Origin: CATOSD01 sp965203135 | GTDB taxonomy: Bacteria; Chloroflexota; Dehalococcoidia; Lucifugimonadales; CATOSD01 | Direction of reading: 5' to 3' | Assembly (NCBI GenBank): GCA_965203135.1 | Contig: CBDBBO010000002.1 | Coordinates: forward strand, 248,001 to 312,000 | DNA: 64,000 nucleotides | Part shown: positions 60,817 through 64,000 of the stretch, in pieces | How the letters are laid out: the number at the start of each line of letters is the position of its first letter | Position numbering within the stretch: position 1 is the first letter of the stretch | The notes under the pieces: generated by a model | The model's input: the letters and a program-made list of their open reading frames with translations, nothing else | What the model was told of the DNA's origin: nothing | The model's database searches: none | Position numbers and translations under genes: made by a program

Positions 60817-61077
60817 ATGACCACAACAGCCATCAATGTAACGCTGGACGTTGAAGAGGGCGTGTTTCAGAGCAAAGAGGGATACGTGAGCGGAACGCCC
60901 GTTTTCACCGGAACTCGTGTGCCCATCAAGAACCTGTTCGACTATCTGGCTAACGGGCACGATATGGACGAGTTCCTATCCGGGTTTCCGAGTGTATCCC
61001 GGGAACAGGCCGTTGGCACGCTTTCGATAGCAAGGCAAGTTCTGGAGAGCATCGCATATGAGACTGCTTCTCGATGA
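60817..61077 (+). CDS. DUF433 antitoxin
   Basis: 86 residues from ATG 60817 (GCGAGG six bases upstream). It contains VSGTPVFTGTRVPIKNLFDYLANG and MDEFLSGFPSVSREQAVGTL, the helix-turn-helix-like DUF433 pattern of small antitoxins. The toxin gene overlaps its end by 20 bp. It should neutralise the partner and repress the operon. Confidence 0.88.
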   Translation: MTTTAINVTLDVEEGVFQSKEGYVSGTPVFTGTRVPIKNLFDYLANGHDMDEFLSGFPSVSREQAVGTLSIARQVLESIAYETASR

Positions 61078-61381
61078 GATGCTGGACGTTTCACTAAGGC
61101 ACTCGTTCGTCGAGCACGATGTTCGGACAGTGGCCTTCATGGGGTGGAAGGGTGTAAGCAACGGGGAACTGATGAATCTCGCGCGGGATGGTTTTGATGT
61201 GATGATCACATCCGATAAGTGCATGGTCACTGAGAACACGATCACGAAAGAGGACGTCGGCGTGATCGTTCTCATTGCTCCCAGCAACGACATTGAAGAC
61301 CATATTCCCCTTGTGCCTGAAGTCTTGGAGGAGCTAAGGACCATCGGACGTGGAGAGATTAGGCGCGTACCAAAGCAGTAG
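61058..61381 (+). CDS. DUF5615 PIN-like toxin
   Basis: 107 residues. It starts MRLLLDEMLDVSLRHSF (conserved Asp), then VRTVAFMGWKGVSNGELM and VMITSDKCMV, the acidic residues of a PIN-like nuclease. DUF5615 proteins pair with DUF433 antitoxins. It probably cuts RNA when free. It overlaps the antitoxin by 20 bp. The MtaA-like gene follows 15 bases later. Confidence 0.88.
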   Translation: MRLLLDEMLDVSLRHSFVEHDVRTVAFMGWKGVSNGELMNLARDGFDVMITSDKCMVTENTITKEDVGVIVLIAPSNDIEDHIPLVPEVLEELRTIGRGEIRRVPKQ

Positions 61382-61396
61382 CAAGGAAGGCCTACC

Positions 61397-62428
61397 ATGC
61401 CCCTTACCGAAACTATGACACCACGAGAGCGGGTGATGAATGCGCTGGCCGGCAAGCCTGTGGATCGCACGCCGGTCGCCAATCCTACCAACGTGGCGAC
61501 GGTGGAGCTGATGGACCTGGTCGACGCGCCGTTTCCGGACGCCTGCCGCGACCCGGAACTGGCCGCGCGACTGGCCGCCACCGGTTATACGGAACTAGGA
61601 TTCGACGCGATTATGCCTTACTTCACCATCATCCAGGAGTCCTCCGCGCTGGGCTGCGACATGCAGTGGGAGGAGAAGGACAACTGGCCCACCGTGCGGA
61701 TGTACAACCCCATCTGGAAGGGCGAAGAGGACATCCACATACCACCGGGCTTCCTCGAGCATCCCGACAACCTGACCATTACCAAGTCCATCGAGCTGCT
61801 GAAGCGCGAGTATGGTCGCGAGGCCGCCATCATCGGCAAGACGATGGGGCCGTGGACGCTCGCATACCACGTGTTCGGCGTCGAGAGCTTCCTGTTGATG
61901 ACGGTGGACGACCCCGACATGGTGCTGCGCTGCCTGCACAGGCTGAAGGAAATCTCGGTGCTGTTCGGCGAGGCCCAGATAGCTGCGGGTGCGGACGCGC
62001 TGACCTTCCCGGACCACGCCACCGGGGACCTGGTGAGCGGCGAGTACTACCGGAAGTTTCTGCTCGAAATCCACCAGGAGATGGCCGAACGGCTCCGCGT
62101 GCCGCTCATCCTGCACATCTGCGGCAACACGCTGGACAGGCTGGACTACATAGCGCAGTCGGGAATGGCCAGCTTCCATTTCGATTCGAAGAACGACCCA
62201 CAGCAGGCGATGGACGTGGCCGCTGGCCGCATAGGGCTGGTGGGCAACATCAACAACCCCGACACGCTGTACGCGCGCGGTCCCGGCGAGGTGCGGGAAG
62301 AGGTGTTCGCCTGCCTGGACGCGGGAGTCCAGATGATCGCCCCGGAGTGCGCCGTTCCACTGGCGACGCGGCTGGAGAACCTCATCGCCATACCCCAGAG
62401 CGTCCGCGAGTGGCACGAGTCGCACTAA
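61397..62428 (+). CDS. Uroporphyrinogen-decarboxylase-family methyltransferase (MtaA-like)
   Basis: 343 residues. The UroD fold is shown by TPRERVMNALAGKPVDRTPV, GPWTLAYHVFGVESFLLM and DALTFPDHATGDLVSGEYY. LILHICGNTLDRLDYI and MIAPECAVPLATRL supply H-x-C ... C, the zinc ligands of MtaA/MtbA-type enzymes that move methyl between a corrinoid and a thiol. These ligands are absent from true HemE, so heme synthesis is unlikely. The corrinoid protein at 28.5 kb is a possible partner. It lies 15 bases after the toxin gene. Confidence 0.88.
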   Translation: MPLTETMTPRERVMNALAGKPVDRTPVANPTNVATVELMDLVDAPFPDACRDPELAARLAATGYTELGFDAIMPYFTIIQESSALGCDMQWEEKDNWPTVRMYNPIWKGEEDIHIPPGFLEHPDNLTITKSIELLKREYGREAAIIGKTMGPWTLAYHVFGVESFLLMTVDDPDMVLRCLHRLKEISVLFGEAQIAAGADALTFPDHATGDLVSGEYYRKFLLEIHQEMAERLRVPLILHICGNTLDRLDYIAQSGMASFHFDSKNDPQQAMDVAAGRIGLVGNINNPDTLYARGPGEVREEVFACLDAGVQMIAPECAVPLATRLENLIAIPQSVREWHESH

Positions 62429-62763
62429 CGCGGCCATTCTGGTGCGGCACTGGGCTGGGCGCAGGGCCTTTCCATTCTCCGTCGCGGCAAGCTGCCGGCG
62501 GGTGAGGGCAACCGCGTCCCTTCCGCTTGTCCCCTCTCCCCCAACTCCAACCCATTCGCGCCCACGCACCTCGAAAAAAGCGTCACTTTCCCGCGCCGCC
62601 CGTTCCCCAGCCGTGTCCCATCCATTCCTCATCCGCACCCCAGCCAGTCCTCATTCCTGCGCCATTTCTTCCCACCAAATCCGCCCCTATCCCGCAGCTT
62701 GGCCAACCCTCTTGATTCTACAGCACGCACGTGCTATTTTCTACAGCATAGGCACTGCGGCCG
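62429..62763. other. Intergenic region with C-rich sequence and repeat remnants
   Basis: A diverged REP-like piece (CCTTTCCATTCTCCGTCGCGG) is followed by about 200 bp of C/T-rich sequence without a supported gene. The 36-bp repeat is at 62709-62744, 19 bp before the ISAs1 end. Confidence 0.4.
62709..62744. repeat. 36-bp repeat, identical to 8914-8949
   Basis: CTCTTGATTCTACAGCACGC and the rest are identical to the copy at 8914. It lies 19 bp from the left end of ISAs1 copy 2. Confidence 0.7.
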
Positions 62764-63977
62764 CAGGGCAATCGCATACTAACTTGTGCGTAGCACCTTG
62801 AGCAGGTAGTTCTCATTCCAGCCGGCCCTTTTGCGTTTGCCCCGTATGCTGGCCTTCAGCGTGGTTTCGCGCCTGAGCATGTTCATCGCCATGCGGCGCA
62901 GCGTAGAGAAGTTCTCGGCAGCGTTGCCCTTTCTCACCCGGCAATTGTCCTCCCCGAAGGTCACGTCCAGCACCCAGTGCACCGAGTTCTCTATGCCCCA
63001 ATGCCCCCTCACCGCCGCGAGCATCCGCTCGGCTTGCGCCGGCAGACTGGATATGTAGTAGCGCACTTCCTTCGACGTATTGCCGTCTATGAGCCGCTCA
63101 GACTCCACCATCGCCACGCTTGTGAGATTCACCCATTCCCGATCCTCGTTCACGTACCCGACGCAGTCCGGGTCCCAGACCATCCAGCACCGCCTTGTCT
63201 CAATTCGACCATGGCCTGTGTCCACAGTCTCGATAAAGTCGTGCTTCATGTCGGCGAAGTCGGTCTTGCGCCCATGGGCGAATATCTCCACTACGTCCTC
63301 GTACAATCGGGGTTGATTTTCCTTTAACGCCAGCACGTAGTCCGCTTTTTGCTCGATTATCTTCTCGACGACCTTCTTTTGACACCCCATCGCGTCTATA
63401 GTCACCGTGGAACCGGACACGTCGAGCGTCTTGAGCAGTCGAGGTATCGCCGTTATCTCGTTGGAACGGTCGTCCACCTTGAGTTGCCCGAGTATCATCG
63501 AGTTGCTCTGCGCCCATGCGCTCACCAGGTGCGTGGGGCGAACGCCCCCGGTCCGGTCCGCCGAACCGCGCAACGCCTTGCCGTCTATCGCGACCACCTT
63601 GCCCTTGGTGATCTCGCTGACGGCCGCTATCCAGTGGGTGAAGCACTGCTGGAACTGTTCGGGGTCCAGCACGGAGAAGACCCTGCCGAAGGTGTCGTGG
63701 GAAGGTATGCCGTCGGGTATGTCGAGCAGACTTTCGAACCACTGCCTCTTGGAATTGCAGAACATCTCCACGTCGGTCCAGGAGTCTGCGCCGCCCAGCA
63801 CCGCGCAGATGGCCATGAAGACGACGTTGCCCAGTTCGTGCCGCTTGGCGCGGCTATCCCTGGGGTCTTCGAGATTCGAGAGCTGTTTTAGCAGGTTCGA
63901 TGCGAAAACGGGGTTCACGTGGCCGCCTCCTATGCTGTACTGGCCACGATTCTACACGTGATCTTGGAATGAGTTTA
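62764..63977 (-). mobile_element. ISAs1-family insertion sequence, copy 2 (interrupted)
   Basis: The left end CAGGGCAATCGCATACTAA is the same as in copy 1, and the sequence matches copy 1 up to GAGTTTA at 63977. There the IS5-family end begins, so the right terminal repeat is split. The base string GCGGCCG before the left end is shared with copy 1. Confidence 0.9.
62779..63918 (-). CDS. ISAs1-family transposase, identical second copy
   Basis: 379 residues, identical in sequence to the protein at 29693-30832, with all catalytic residues (VVAIDGKALRGS, TIDAMGCQ, HWGIENSV). The gene is whole; only the element's right end is broken. It could still supply transposase to copy 1. Identical copies point to recent transposition or gene conversion. 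Confidence 0.95.
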   Translation of the reverse strand: MNPVFASNLLKQLSNLEDPRDSRAKRHELGNVVFMAICAVLGGADSWTDVEMFCNSKRQWFESLLDIPDGIPSHDTFGRVFSVLDPEQFQQCFTHWIAAVSEITKGKVVAIDGKALRGSADRTGGVRPTHLVSAWAQSNSMILGQLKVDDRSNEITAIPRLLKTLDVSGSTVTIDAMGCQKKVVEKIIEQKADYVLALKENQPRLYEDVVEIFAHGRKTDFADMKHDFIETVDTGHGRIETRRCWMVWDPDCVGYVNEDREWVNLTSVAMVESERLIDGNTSKEVRYYISSLPAQAERMLAAVRGHWGIENSVHWVLDVTFGEDNCRVRKGNAAENFSTLRRMAMNMLRRETTLKASIRGKRKRAGWNENYLLKVLRTS

Positions 63978-64000
63978 GAAACTATCTCAAAATGCTGACC
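63978..64000 (+). mobile_element. IS5-family element, first 23 bp at the window edge
   Basis: GAAACTATCTCAAAATGCTG and the next bases are identical to the inverted right end of the element at 43861-44791. The preceding TTA (63975-63977) fits a TNA target. The element continues beyond the window, with the transposase expected on the plus strand. Confidence 0.85.

Noticed and set aside
61397..62428. Heme-biosynthesis uroporphyrinogen decarboxylase (HemE)
   Set aside because: The H-x-C and late Cys zinc ligands fit MtaA-type methyltransferases, and no other heme genes are near.

Overview
The window is GC-rich, gene-dense bacterial DNA. I infer a Chloroflexota lineage (Dehalococcoidia/SAR202-like), not proven by any marker. 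The hints are tandem acyl-CoA dehydrogenases, a succinate dehydrogenase that uses a heterodisulfide-reductase-like subunit, corrinoid methyltransfer genes, B12 salvage without de novo synthesis, plant-type leucine-rich-repeat (LRR) lipoproteins, and many insertion sequences and REP-like hairpins. Several promoters have a TACAAT or TATAAT -10 box, some with an upstream TGn extension.

Layout. 0-9 kb: an LRR protein fragment, three acyl-CoA dehydrogenase paralogues (one truncated, one lacking key motifs), a phosphoesterase, an aspartic-protease pair, and a minus-strand operon for a MaoC-like hot-dog protein, a zinc alcohol dehydrogenase and an esterase. 9-25 kb: housekeeping genes (tsaE, tsaB, ndk, rsfS, mnmA, an RNase HII-YraN fusion, a cation exchanger, a cysteinyl-tRNA synthetase fused to a glycosyltransferase, a zinc-ribbon protein coupled to a degenerate serine recombinase, rnpB, an RlmD-like methyltransferase, maf, tatB, tatC, tatA). 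25-29 kb: a corrinoid protein, a small four-Cys protein, a RACo-type corrinoid activator and a 2-hydroxyacid dehydrogenase. 29-31 kb: an ISAs1 element.

31-37.4 kb: a cobalamin riboswitch controls btuC, btuF (frameshifted), btuD, cobO, cobT, cobS and cobU. 37.6-47 kb: an RND pump, an IS5-family element, a 5 x 23-bp repeat array in front of an AAA/DUF4143 ATPase, and an LRR-metallopeptidase lipoprotein gene broken by a second IS5-family element. 47.5-57.6 kb: tRNA-Arg and a long minus-strand series, sdhA-small protein-sdhB-sdhE-hflK-hflC-ybeY-dnaX-ybaB-recR-recO. 57.8-62.4 kb: a homocysteine methyltransferase module, a DUF4268 protein, a DUF433/DUF5615 toxin-antitoxin pair and an MtaA-like methyltransferase. 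The window ends in a second ISAs1 copy that is itself interrupted by an IS5-family element.

Cobalamin links the regions. The riboswitch operon takes up and remodels corrinoids. The 26.6-29.3 kb operon encodes a corrinoid protein and its reductive activator, and the UroD/MtaA-like enzyme at 61.4 kb is a plausible methyltransferase partner. The genes most worth a second look are the CysRS-glycosyltransferase fusion, the catalytically degenerate recombinase coupled to a zinc-ribbon gene, and the 23-bp array ending at an ATPase start codon.
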